A stretch of 64,000 bases of DNA from Prosopocoilus inquinatus. Lineage: Eukaryota; Arthropoda; Insecta; Coleoptera; Lucanidae. A model generated the notes under the pieces. It did not search any database. It was not told where the DNA came from and was given only the letters and a program-made list of their open reading frames with translations. The DNA is taken from contig CM069880.1 in assembly GCA_036172665.1 (NCBI GenBank), positions 8,558,501 to 8,622,500 of the forward strand. The letters are read 5' to 3'. This document shows positions 23,541 to 39,281 of the stretch, piece by piece. A program made the translations under genes and the position numbers. Position 1 is the first letter of the stretch. The number at the start of each line of letters is the position of its first letter.

Positions 23541-24786
23541 CATTGTAAATAAAATGTTGTATTCAGGTTCTTATCAGCGAAAAATGATCATTAATCGAGT
23601 AATTTAGATTAAAATAATATATTTCACAGAGTTACACATAATAATGTGACACTGCACAGTGACATCAGTTTATGTAGTGTGATTAATATGGTGCTTTTTG
23701 GGGCACTACATTCTGCTTCTTTAGTCCTGGGGCATCCTCTTCTTCATATTAAATGTACATATCCTTCCAACTCCTCTTTTATGTCCTGATGGTATTTTTT
23801 ATTGTACATAAATCTTTCTTTCTTTTACTAGCTTAAACAAGGGTGAATACTGCTAGTAAAGTTGTAAATAAAAATATTTATGCTTTGTATTTACTTGCTG
23901 GTAAATAATAAGTTTCTTTTTGTGATTTGTAGGAATGTATAAATAATAATCGTCATCCCTTCCTAAAAAAATTTATTCTGTAGGATTTTATTCAGAGAAA
24001 TTTATAATATGACAAAGGAAATATGAAATAGATGTCGTATATAAAATACTAGGAGTAGACAAATTATACAAAATAAATGATTAACTATTAACAGGCATAA
24101 AGTATTTGTACAATTTCCTTCACCCACACAGCCACTGGTAATCATGACAGCCAATCAATTTGTGTACTAATACAATTAGTTTATTTAATAAAAAAAAAAG
24201 ATATTGACACCCGAAATTATTATTATTACATTATTATTATTATTATTATTATTACACCATAAGAGTATTTTTTTCACAATCAAATAATTGTGTTTTCTTT
24301 TTATATGTGTGACTTAAAATTATAACAAACCACTCCATGAACGAAACAAACAAAAAGATAAATCACTGGTATTTCAGCTAATATGAATGATAAAAATGAC
24401 TAAGGACGTCTTAATGTCTTAAAAATTCGAGACATTTTATATATGCAAACATCAAACACCTGTTTATCTTTCTTCTGAATATAACATACAGTACACTTAT
24501 TTAATTAAGAATTAATGTAGTAGCAGCTGCAAAATCACAAGTAGAATCTTTAATTAATTACATAATTTGAGCCACAAAATCGAGAAGTACAAACGAAACC
24601 GTCGAGATCTATTTTTAAGAAAAATAGAAGAACAGTATTCAATTATACGCACTACGATTAATTTTTAAACCGACTTGCGGGGGGGGGGGGGGACAATTTT
24701 AAAAACGCGAATTATAAACACATATGAAAATAACAGTTCTTCTTACGTCATGTGCAAAATTAATATACTAATGTGATTCAGTGATT
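23541..24786. other. Intergenic DNA and Paip2 3' UTR
   Basis: AT-rich. An (ATT)n microsatellite lies around 24228-24253. A run of 14 G at 24679-24692 would be a C-run in the Paip2 3' UTR. No gene seen at 23541-24600. Confidence 0.45.
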
Positions 24787-25609
24787 TTAAGATGACTTTG
24801 TCTCAGTTGCCGCAGCGTGTCCCCAACTTGGAACGAATTCAGCTGCATGAGGATTTAAAGTACTGCTTTTTGCCATTTCGGATACTTCAGTCTTCCCATT
24901 AGTTAAACTTACACCATTAACCCTGTAAATTCAAAAAATATTAAACACATTACATTTCTGTATTAAAGGAAAAAAATTCCTGCGCATTCTTACCATGAGA
25001 AAGCAATAATAAATAGAACACAATATACTCTAGAAGTAGGTACCTAATATACAATAATTAAAAGTGAAACTTGATGTTGCAAGTAAGTATTATAAAATGG
25101 TGATTTTAACTTTCCAAATTTGAATTGGAATATTTTAGTGTTTTCCTTATGGCAAGTTTTTTTTAATTAATGTAAAGACTTACTCAGGCATTTGCATTCC
25201 AGTTCGCTCATCGTCTAACATATGTTGCAGCATGCATTCTTCCATTAGCTCTTCCTCTTCTAACCTTTGCAGGACCTTTAAAAAATTTAAATCGAAACAA
25301 ACTGTTACACAAAGTAAAAAAGTTAAATCGAGCTCATTAATGAATGAATGAATGAAATCGAAATAATCGAAACGCATTTGCCGAATTCAGAGTAAATGAA
25401 CGGGGAAGAGAAGTGGTTACCTCCTTGTCGAATTCTTCTTCGTTTTCCATCCACATGTACTCGGAGAAATCACTGTCCTGTACGGGTGGATTGAATTCTT
25501 CAACAGTTCCGTTGGTATTCTGAGTATGGTTGGGGAGACCTTCAGGAAAATATGGGTCATCTTCGTAGGTCTCGAAACCGTTCATGTTATTCGTCGGTGG
25601 TATCTTCAT
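24787..25609 (-). CDS. Paip2: Poly(A)-binding-protein-interacting protein 2
   Basis: Small acidic translational repressor that binds PABP and weakens its interaction with poly(A) and eIF4G. Three exons (25421-25609, 25184-25275, 24787-24922) give 138 aa. Exons 1-2 form the acidic PAM1-like region (SDFSEYMWMENEEEFDKE, then LEEEELMEECMLQHML). Exon 3 carries a textbook PAM2 motif, SSTLNPHAAEFVP (about residues 113-125), which binds the MLLE domain of PABP. The donor of exon 2 (GA|GTAAGT) contains an in-frame TAA, so unspliced RNA would end right after exon 2 without PAM2. The start ATG opens a typical insect Paip2 N-terminus with MNGFETYEDDPYFPEG. Confidence 0.95.
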
Positions 25610-26500
25610 TTTTTGGACTAGAACGACAAAGAGCAAGTGATATTGACCTTTTAGCAACTTTTATATCCATATGAAGCTGCAGCCACCATTTTATGAAGAC
25701 AAAAAATAGTGAAAGTTTTTATACGAAATTCAGCTTCGCTTACCGTGTTATTAACAGATTTCTGAAGATGTGATGTAAGAAACGTTCGCGTGATGTAAAA
25801 GTTATTAAAAATATGGCATATCACAAGCACCTCACAACAACATTCTGCACAACCCTGATATCAAAACAAACTTCGCTTGTTTTTCGATGGACACAAGTCT
25901 TCAAACAAAACCCATAGGTGGCAGGTCAGTAGAAATTTAAAAACACCCGCGAATACGATTATTTATAGCAAACAAAATTTACATCCAAAACAAACGATTG
26001 AAATATAACTAAAATATGCCCTACCCTCTAAGCGTGTTTATTATTTACGAACGTGTTTTAGAAAATCATTATTTATGTTTTGCAAACTGAGCCTGCACGT
26101 TATTATAAACTACTTCTGATAAGGAAGATAAAACAAACAAACTTTATCTCTCACCGAACACTCTTTCATCTTTATGACGAATGTACACGGTGAGCACGTG
26201 ATATATAATAAACAAAAATAAAAAAAAACAATTTCATTTTAGCCAATTAAGAAATAACAATCGACGTCATATAGTAGGTATCATCTGATTAAAAAAAAAA
26301 GAGTTACGTTACAGAAGCCCCCATCATTTACATATTTTATGATTACAATCAGGACTTTTGTGTCAAAAAAAAATACTAAGCATCACAAATTTTTGGGGTT
26401 AATTACTTGTGGTAATTAATTGTGTGACAGCTTCGTGGGGGCTAAAAAATAAATTTATTTTGACAAATAACGCGACGAAGATGTCAAACGATAGCGAAAC
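25610..26500. other. Paip2 upstream and intergenic DNA
   Basis: No gene recognised. A short sequence near 26475-26525 (CGAAGATGTCAAACGATAGC) recurs in related form near 43605-43640 and, inverted, near 55660-55695, a small dispersed repeat. Confidence 0.4.
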
Positions 26501-26529
26501 GTTGACCTTCAAATAGACTTTAATTACAA

Positions 26530-27190
26530 ATTTTATTATAATTTTCATTTCAGCTGAAAATAAAATGCTTGCTTCAATAAAAAGAAACAGAAGCATTTCA
26601 TTTTCTTTTTTCTTTAACATTTTTTTCGTCTTCGAATTTTCTTCAAATTTTATTATAATTTTCATTTCAGCTGAAAATAAAGTGAATAAAAAGAAACAGA
26701 AACATTTCATTTTCTTTTTTCTTTAACATTTTTTTCGTCTTCGGATTTTCTTCAAATTTTATTATAATTTTCATTTCAGCTGAAAATAAAATGCTTGCTT
26801 CAATAAAAAGAAACAGAAGCATTTCATTTTCTTTTTTCTTTAACATTTTTTTCGTCTTCGAATTTTCTTCAAATTTTATTATAATTTTCATTTCAGCTGA
26901 AAATAAAGTGAATAAAAAGAAACAGAAATATTTCATTTTCTTTTTTCTTTAACATTTTTTTCGTCTTCGGATTTTCTTCAAATTTTATTATAATTTTCAT
27001 TTCAGCTGAAAATAAAATGCTTGCTTCAATAAAAAGAAACAGAAGCATTTCATTTTCTTTTTTCTTTAACATTTTTTTCGTCTTCGAATTTTCTTCAAAT
27101 TTTATTATAATTTTCATTTCAGCTGAAAATAAAGTGAATAAAAAGAAACAGAAACATTTCATTTTCTTTTTTCTTTAACATTTTTTTCGT
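26530..27190. repeat. Dimeric tandem array, 226-bp period
   Basis: ATTTCAGCTGAAAAT-centred monomers start at 26551, 26668, 26777, 26894, 27003 and 27120. Spacing alternates 117 and 109 bp, so the true unit is a 226-bp dimer in about three copies. One monomer type continues ATGCTTGCTTCAA, the other GTGAATAAAAAG. Minus-strand frames of 89-103 codons cross it, but they are Lys/Phe/Leu low-complexity shadows. Confidence 0.9.
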
Positions 27191-28447
27191 CTTCGTCTTT
27201 TGCATGGCGATTGAATCAAACAGTGTGTGCAATTGATACTCGATGTACATATTTAATTTTGTTTGATCAATTTGTTACCAATTGAACTATTAGCTACCAA
27301 TTGAAGAGGAAAATATTTTCTGAACGAGATTTGTTGGTTTGTTCTTTGTTTTATTCCAAATTCATTATTGTTTTTTAATTTATATTTTGTTTTTTTTTTT
27401 TAATTTGCAACACGATTAGAATATTTGTTTCGACAATTATTTCATGCGAATTCCAAATAGTATTTGTTTAGAAATTAAGTTTTGACTGCAGAATGTCTTC
27501 TGTGCAGTTATTTCGACCCTACTTGAGTCCTCGTCAGCAAAAGAGTAGCTCAAGAACTTCACTGCATTGCGTATAGTTTGAATTTAAGTGGACATACAGC
27601 TAATGGAAATTAGCGAAGTGAGAAGTTTTCTATTTTTTAATTTATGTATGTACTTTCTTGTCTTCATTTTTTTTTGTTGTTTTGAATTTAAATATTTTTA
27701 TGGTATTTTAAATTATACGTGAATGGATAAGGCATACCTAAGTACATTTGTGTGTACGTACGTACTAAAGCACTGGAATAATAAACACCTGAGTTTAGGT
27801 GTCTTATAAAAGAAAAAACGTCAGAGGTTAAAACAAAAATAAATTCCATTGAAATGCAAATAACATTCGTATCCTGTAATATTCTCCTTTCAGTAGGAGG
27901 TGACATTGTATTTGAATCACACATCCACCGAAAAGATGTAGATAAATAAATGTTCCGAGTGCAAAATCTTGTTAAGGATCAATTTTAAACAACCGAAATG
28001 GTAATGCATTAGAAACGAGCGATGTAAAAAAAATTAAATTATGGAATACATTATAAACTTAATAGGATGTTTATATGAATTAATATTTCAAAACAGTGGC
28101 GTAGTATATTACCATTTTTTTTTGTTTGTTTGTGTATTTGTATTAATTTTTATTTAAAAACGATTTCACATTTATTTTTCATATCCTAGAGGATAAGAAT
28201 CAACAAAAAAAAGTATAATGTACCTGTAATTCAAACCAAGTCACATGAAGAAATTATTTTTTATTGTTTTCTTTCTTATTTCTTCAGACAGACAAATGGG
28301 TAACCTACGTATACCATCGGTTCTGACTTTTTTGTGTAAAAACTAACCAAAAGCCATTTTTTTTAATTTTTATTTTTGCAAAATGTGTTTACCTGTATTC
28401 CAGCCACTGGCCTTGAGTTTTGTGCCGCAGTAACGATATAAAAAAAA
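27191..28447. other. Intergenic DNA without recognised gene
   Basis: AT-rich, with homopolymer runs and no exon-like stretch that I can support. Confidence 0.4.
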
Positions 28448-29053
28448 TCAATTTAGAGAATGCACCTCTCTGAACTGGATGTCTGGTCGGTCAACGATTT
28501 GCTTCTGCTAAAAATAAAATAAAAAATTGGTGCAACTTGCATACGACTTTGTGCTGCCTTGCATCATGCAAATATTTATATCTACTTATTTACATTATTG
28601 CATCACTGATTATGAGTTACTTGCAAAATGCAAAATTTTTAGTACCCACAGAGAAAAAAATAAATAAACAAAATTTCATTGGGGGTCGTTCGAAATGACC
28701 TTTAGATGCTGCCTTTGTTGTTGATGTGATGGTGGAGTTGGGGACAGGTTTTACCCCCCTTTTTATAAATTTTGCACTTGTGGAAGATGACGATATCGGC
28801 GCCTGTACTTCTGACATTGGCCTTTGTTGAACCTGTAAACTGGAACTACCGACTAGTAATCAAAATACCAAAGCATAAAAAACTAGTTTAAAGATCAGAT
28901 AAATACGACATGAGACCGTTTTGCAAAACTATATCATTATTAATAATAAACCCTTACCTTATTTAGCACAGTGCCTAACTTTAAAACCAACAAAAGATTT
29001 AAGTAAGTAAAATAATGACCAAAATATTTCTGAACTGACCGCAAATTCACCAT
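28448..29053 (-). CDS. Candidate small multi-exon gene, unidentified
   Basis: Not recognised. A possible first exon (28958-29053, 32 codons starting MVNLRSVQKYFG) ends at a good donor (AAG|GTAAGG). A second exon begins at 28832 after TTTACAG in matching phase. It encodes VQQRPMSEVQAPISSSSTSA and then a Ser/Thr/Lys-rich stretch (KFIKRGVKPVPNSTITSTTK). The end of exon 2 is unclear; the frame otherwise runs to a stop at 28617. A further open piece at 28448-28504 (KQIVDRPDIQFREVHSLN, stop) follows a TTTTTAGCAG acceptor but cannot be joined in a convincing phase. Composition looks more protein-like than its surroundings. Confidence 0.3.
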
Positions 29054-29630
29054 TATCTTTATGATATTTTAATTAGTCTTCTCGAATTCCGATAGTATTT
29101 TAACGACTAATTAGCTCGTTATCCATTCATATAAAATAAAAATAATTTAGCCAATCTTGTTATTTCGCTGACTTTTATTAATAATCAGTGCAAACGAATT
29201 CAAAAATAAACATGTTAATGTTTAAAAAAGAAAATCGCCTTATTCAAATGTAAAAAAAAGTTGAAATGCGCAAGCAAGTTCAAGGTGATCGCAAGTTGAT
29301 GGTTGAAATCTTCCCCCAAGGAAATTGAAGTAATTGAATATTTTTTACGCACCTTGTATATACTACATACACGTTTTCATTGACGTTATTCAAACAAAGT
29401 AAGTATTTTTTCAACGAGAGTTCAAAAGTAATTGTGAAAAAAATGTAGACGCTTCAAATAACGTGCGATAAAAAAATTCTGTCTCACTAACACATCTTAA
29501 ATGAACAAAGCAGCCTTCTTCTTAAATTACTAATCAAATGAACCTGGAATGGAAGCACTTAGAACCTATTTCTTGCTAATTGCTTAACTTTGTTTAACGA
29601 ATAGTTCAAGAGAAAACAAACGTCATGTAT
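29054..29630. other. Intergenic DNA without recognised gene
   Basis: AT-rich, no repeats or exons that I can support. Confidence 0.4.
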
Positions 29631-30593
29631 GTACAGTGATTTTGTGATCATACGTTATATATGTGATGTTGAATTTGTTGTTGTGTAAGTGGGTACACTC
29701 AGAAAACCGTTTGTATGCATGTACAGTGATTTTGTGATCACACGTTATATATATTGATGTTGAATTTGTTGTTATGTAAGTGGGTACACTCAGAAAACCG
29801 TTTGTATGCATGTACAGTGATTTTGTGATCACACGTTATATATATTGATGTTGAATTTGTTGTTATGTAAGTGGGTACACTCAGAAAACTGTTTGTATGC
29901 ATGTACAGTGATTTTGTGATCACACGTTGTATATAATGATGTTGAACTTGTTGTTGTGTAAGTGGGCACACTCAGAAAACTGTTTGTATGTATGTACAGT
30001 GATTTTGTGATCACACGTTTTATATATATGATGTTGAATTTGTTGTTGTGTAAGTGGGCACACTCGGAAAACTGTTTGTATGCATGTACAGTGATTTTGT
30101 GATCACACGTTGTATATATGCTATTGAATTTGTTGTTGTGTAAGTGGGTACACTCAGAAAACTGTTTGTATGCATGTACAGTGATTTTGTGATCACACGT
30201 TGTATATAATGATGTTGAACTTGTTGTTGTGTAAGTGGGCACACTCAGAAAACTATTTGTATGTATGTACAGTGATTTTGTGATCACATGTTTTATATAT
30301 GATATTGAATTTGTTGTTGTGTAAGTGGGTACACTCAGAAAACTGTTTGTATGTATGTACAGTGATTTTGTGATCACACGTTGTATATATGCTATTGAAT
30401 TTGTTGTTGTGTAAGTGGGTACACTCAGAAAACTGTTTGTATGTATGTACAGTGATTTTGTGATCACACGTTGTATATATGCTATTGAATTTGTTGTTGT
30501 GTAAGTGGGTACACTCAGAAAACTGTTTGTATGCATGTACAGTGATTTTGTGATCACACGTTATATACATGACGTTGAATTTGTTGTTGTGTA
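29631..30593. repeat. 91-bp minisatellite, 11 copies
   Basis: CAGTGATTTTGTGATCACA recurs at 29634, 29724, 29815, 29906, 29997, 30089, 30179, 30270, 30360, 30450 and 30540 (period 90-92 bp). Each copy holds the perfect palindrome TGTGATCACA and the phrase ACACTCAGAAAA. Because 91 is not a multiple of three, long minus-strand frames (up to 242 codons) rotate through three reading frames of the same DNA and are not taken as coding. Confidence 0.95.
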
Positions 30594-30814
30594 CACTCAG
30601 AAAATAAAATGCATTGAACCAACAAGACCATCGGCTCTTGACAGTATTTAATCAAACCATTTGATAAATTTGGTTTCTTTGAATGATGCAATGCACCTTT
30701 TTTCTTTTCTTGGATCAACCAAAAAGCCAAATTTAACTTAATATATAATATTTTTGATTAAATACAGCCAACAGCAATGGTTTGGTTGATCCAATGCATC
30801 TTGTTTTCTGAGTG
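30594..30814. mobile_element. 221-bp MITE (Tc1/mariner-like ends)
   Basis: Starts CACTCAGAAAATA and ends TTTTCTGAGTG. The imperfect terminal repeat extends about 60 bp inward (AATGCATTG...TATTTAATCAAA on both ends). TA precedes it and CA follows, so the TA target duplication is intact on one side only. No coding capacity. Confidence 0.75.
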
Positions 30815-32660
30815 CATTACATGTTTTGGAGACCTAATTTTTTTTTTTTTTTGCTTAAAGAAAGCATTCTATTAAGAAAAATCTGATGCAATTATTCGAA
30901 GTTTCCACTGCTTAATTATGAAGTATTTTTTGAAGAAATTGTTTGACGTGATTTACAAGTGAAATGATTTGGTTTTAATTAGTTACATGTCGTCAGCAAA
31001 TTTTTTTGAGTGTGTCTACCTTTTTTTTTGTTGTTGATAATTTGCAATTTTTCACTCTGGTGCTGATTGCTGGTGTAAATCCGTAGTTGGCGTAGATAGA
31101 AAGATCACAAAAGTTATATACAGTGACCGGCAGAAATTTGGCAACACACTTACGCAACAAATTCAACATCATATACAGTGGCCGACAGAAAGTTAAGCAA
31201 CGTATGAGAAAATTCCTTATTATTGACTTCTCAGAAAAAATTATTCTTTATGAAAGCTCCTGCATCTTCCCAAACCCAAGATGCACGTATCAAAATTTGA
31301 ATATCTCCTGTAATATACCGAGGAAATCCAAATATTTGAAATTGACATAAGAGTAAAGTACCTTTATTTTCCATGTTACGCGCAAATTTTATTTGGGAAA
31401 GTTATTTAGAACTATTACGAGATGTCAAATATGAAATCATAGCTGCCTATGATAAAAAAGAAAAACTTGGCTATAAAAAAATTGTAATTTTTAGGGTATC
31501 AATGATATTAATTATAATTTCTAGTTGATAGTTGAGTTGAAATCTCTGAGTATGTTCGCGTCACACTTGAAGAAACGTCCAGCTCTACGCATTCAAAATT
31601 CTACGATACGAAAAAAAAAAAAAATTGAAAAATACGTGGAATTTTTTTTCATCATAGACAGCCGTAATTTCATATTTGAGATCCCATAATAATTCTGAGT
31701 AACTTTCCCAAATAAAATTTGCGCGTACCGTGAAAAACAAAGGTACTTTACTCTTATGTCGATTTGAAATATTTTGATTTCCTCGGTATATGACAGGAGG
31801 CACTCAAATTTTGATCCGTGCGTCTTGAGTTTGGAAAGACGCACGAGCTTTCATGAAGAATAAATTTTTCTGAGAAGTCAATAATAAAGAATTTTCCCAT
31901 ATGTTGCTTAAGTTTCTGTCGGCCGCTGTATATGATGTTGAATTTGTTGTGTAAGTGGGGATATTTTAGAGACTCACTTTAAAAAATCATTCTGGCTGGG
32001 TGTTAAGGAAAATCTGATGCAATTGTTTGAAGTTTCCATTGCATAATCACGAAGAATTTTTTGAAGAAATTGTTTACAACTGAGATGATTCGGTTTTAAT
32101 TAGTGTGTGTATGTACTATGACGCTCAACTTAAATGATACTCCTGCATGCGAATCACACCCTTAAGAACAGTGAGCATAAGGGCTACGAAACTGTCAAAT
32201 GGTATCGTTGTACATGTCGTAAGCAAAAATTCTTGTGTGTATTTACTTTTTTTGTTGTTGATAGGTGTTGATTGATGGTGTAAATCGGTGGTTGTCGTAG
32301 ATAAAAAGATCACATGTTATATGTATAGTATATGATATTGAATTTGTTGTATAAGTGGGTATATTTTTAAGACCTAATTTTTTTAGTTTAAAAAAGCATT
32401 CTGGGTGGGTATTAAAAAAAATCCGATGCAATCGTTCGAGTTCGAAGTTTCCACTGCTGTTTTTCGAAGAAATTGTTTGACCTGATTTATAACAACTAAA
32501 ATGATTTGGTTTTAATTAGTGTTTATGTATATGTCGTAAGCAAAAATTCTTGTGTGTATCTATCTTTTTTTTGTTGTTGTTGATAATTTGCAATTTTTCA
32601 CTCTGGTGTTGATTGATGGTGTAAATCGGTAGTTGTCGTACGTAGATAGAAAGTACAATC
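30815..32660. repeat. Three-copy larger repeat with a nested foldback
   Basis: Related segments at about 30815-31115, 31940-32310 and 32345-32650 each contain a GATGCAAT...GAAGTTTCCA block, GAAGAAATTGTTT, TTTGGTTTTAATTAGT, CATGTCG and TTGTTGTTGATA...TGGTGTAAATC in that order. Between copies lies TGATGTTGAATTTGTTG, which is also part of the 91-bp minisatellite unit. The minisatellite therefore looks like a local amplification of this larger unit. Confidence 0.75.
31176..31928. mobile_element. 753-bp foldback element
   Basis: Ends CAGTGGCCGACAGAAA and its inverse TTTCTGTCGGCCGCTG, flanked by TA on both sides. Inverted arms of about 320 bp include GACTTCTCAGAAAAA, AAGATGCACG and TAAGAGTAAAGTACCTTT, each mirrored. 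No transposase frame. The TA target and CAGTG ends suggest a Tc1/mariner-type non-autonomous element. A partial copy of the end (CAGTGACCGGCAGAAATT) lies at about 31121. Confidence 0.85.
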
Positions 32661-33333
32661 AGTTTTGAATTAACAATGGCGAATTACACATGTGTATGTC
32701 ATGATTATGAATGTGAATATTGTCGAGGCAAAGGAATTTTTTTATTGGTATTGATCCAACAGCGCAGGCAGTGTTTACAAATAGTAGGTACACACCTTTG
32801 TGATTTAATTGATGCAGATATATACAAAATTTATTAAAATCATTATTTTATTTGGTAGTGAAGACAAGTGTATCACGATGGAAATTCGAGGAATTCTGTT
32901 ATAATTTATGGGCGCATTAAAATTTAATAAATTACGCCTGATTTATTTCTTCTGAAACATAATTCAAAATCACGCGAAAGCCCACGCCAAACAAAATCAG
33001 GTGCTCATTAGTTTCTTCCATTTCCATTTCATTTTTTGCCCCGATATTTCAGGAATCCGCTTCGAAATTCCACCGACACTTAACAATCAAAAAAAAAAAA
33101 AACAAAAAAATCACGCGAAATAATTAACTTGATAAATTAACATGACTAATGTAATGGCCCAAAAGTTTATGATCTAGTTGTTCTCGATCCTTAAATCCAA
33201 CATCCTTTGGTGATTTCTTGCAAATCTGTGGGAGGGGAAAGATACGACGGACTTGTTTTATAAGAGCAAGTTTTAAGAATTAAAACATAGCGTGATCAAG
33301 TTTTCGCTGTTAGTTGATGTTTCCCCATGCATC
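32661..33333. promoter_or_regulatory. Upstream region of the CLIP protease
   Basis: Non-coding AT-rich DNA before the signal-peptide exon. No clear TATA box chosen. Confidence 0.3.
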
Positions 33334-38320
<4,987 letters not shown>

Positions 38321-39281
38321 ATGATTTGCTGCATGTAGTTTTTAAGAAGTAAAGCTGTAGTTTTGTGTAGACTTAATTACATAAGAGAAGATCGAGAGAT
38401 ATTTATTAATTCTAAGTAAATAAATTGTTTATCGCCTGTAATTAAAAAAAAGGAAAAAAAAAACTTGGTGTTCTTGCCTTTGTTCAGATTCAGAATAAAA
38501 TATTTTTGTATTCTAATCAGGGTGATGTGTGGGGAAAGTGAGTGAATAAATGGAGTAGGTGTTGAGAAAACAGTTAATCACGCTAATTATACGCCAGAAA
38601 CATTAATTACAATAACGGCGTTGGAGTGTATAAGTTGATCAGGAGGACTGTCTGGGGTGAAACATAATCTAGTTTAGTGTGCAATATAAAGCAGTAGCCT
38701 TTGAGCTGTCAGTGGGCGTTATTTAGTCTCATTTCTGGCAGAGATCTGTATATCAAGTGACACATATTATCTACAACCTCCGATAATACAAAGGATAATT
38801 ATTTGGAGACCTCGTTTGAAAATCAAATTAAAAAAATAACTTGCGCTTATTATATTTATTTTTGAATAAATGCAGAAGAGACATTTTCGATCGATGTTCA
38901 CAAACACAACAATTTATATTCTGTAACAATTAAAATAATAAGTTTCTTTTTTAGGGGGTCAAAATAAACCATCCCAGGATTAATTCGTGAATGTCTGTAT
39001 ATTTATGAACATCAATTATGACTATTAAACACATTTACAAATAACATAAAAAACAAAATATAAACGGAAAATCTATGACTATGCGTTTAATATATAGAAC
39101 GAATGAAGATAATAATAATATACATATAAAACTCTTAAGGTGTAGGTGAAATGTATACAGAGGAGGGCCATGTGTTTTAAACGGACCAAAATAGATATAT
39201 TATATACAATTTGAGGAAATATCTACAAATTAAATGACTGCAAAGATATACTTCCAGGTTGTAAAGTATATTTACATCCCG
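38321..39281. other. 3' UTRs of the converging protease and Hand genes
   Basis: AATAAA near 38419 and 38495 (plus) are likely protease poly(A) signals. The Hand 3' UTR lies on the other strand below 39282. No further gene. Confidence 0.5.

Noticed and set aside
26399..27162. Repeated 89-103-codon minus frames rich in KIIIKFEENSK
   Set aside because: Products of the 226-bp dimeric array; no start context or domain.
29829..30557. 242-codon minus-strand frame with HTNSFLSVPTYTTTNS-like repeats
   Set aside because: It follows from the 91-bp minisatellite, which happens to lack stops in all three frames; the same peptides rotate between frames.
29631..30593. CRISPR-like array, because of regular ~91-bp spacing
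   Set aside because: The whole unit is repeated without unique spacers, and the DNA is eukaryotic; it is a minisatellite.
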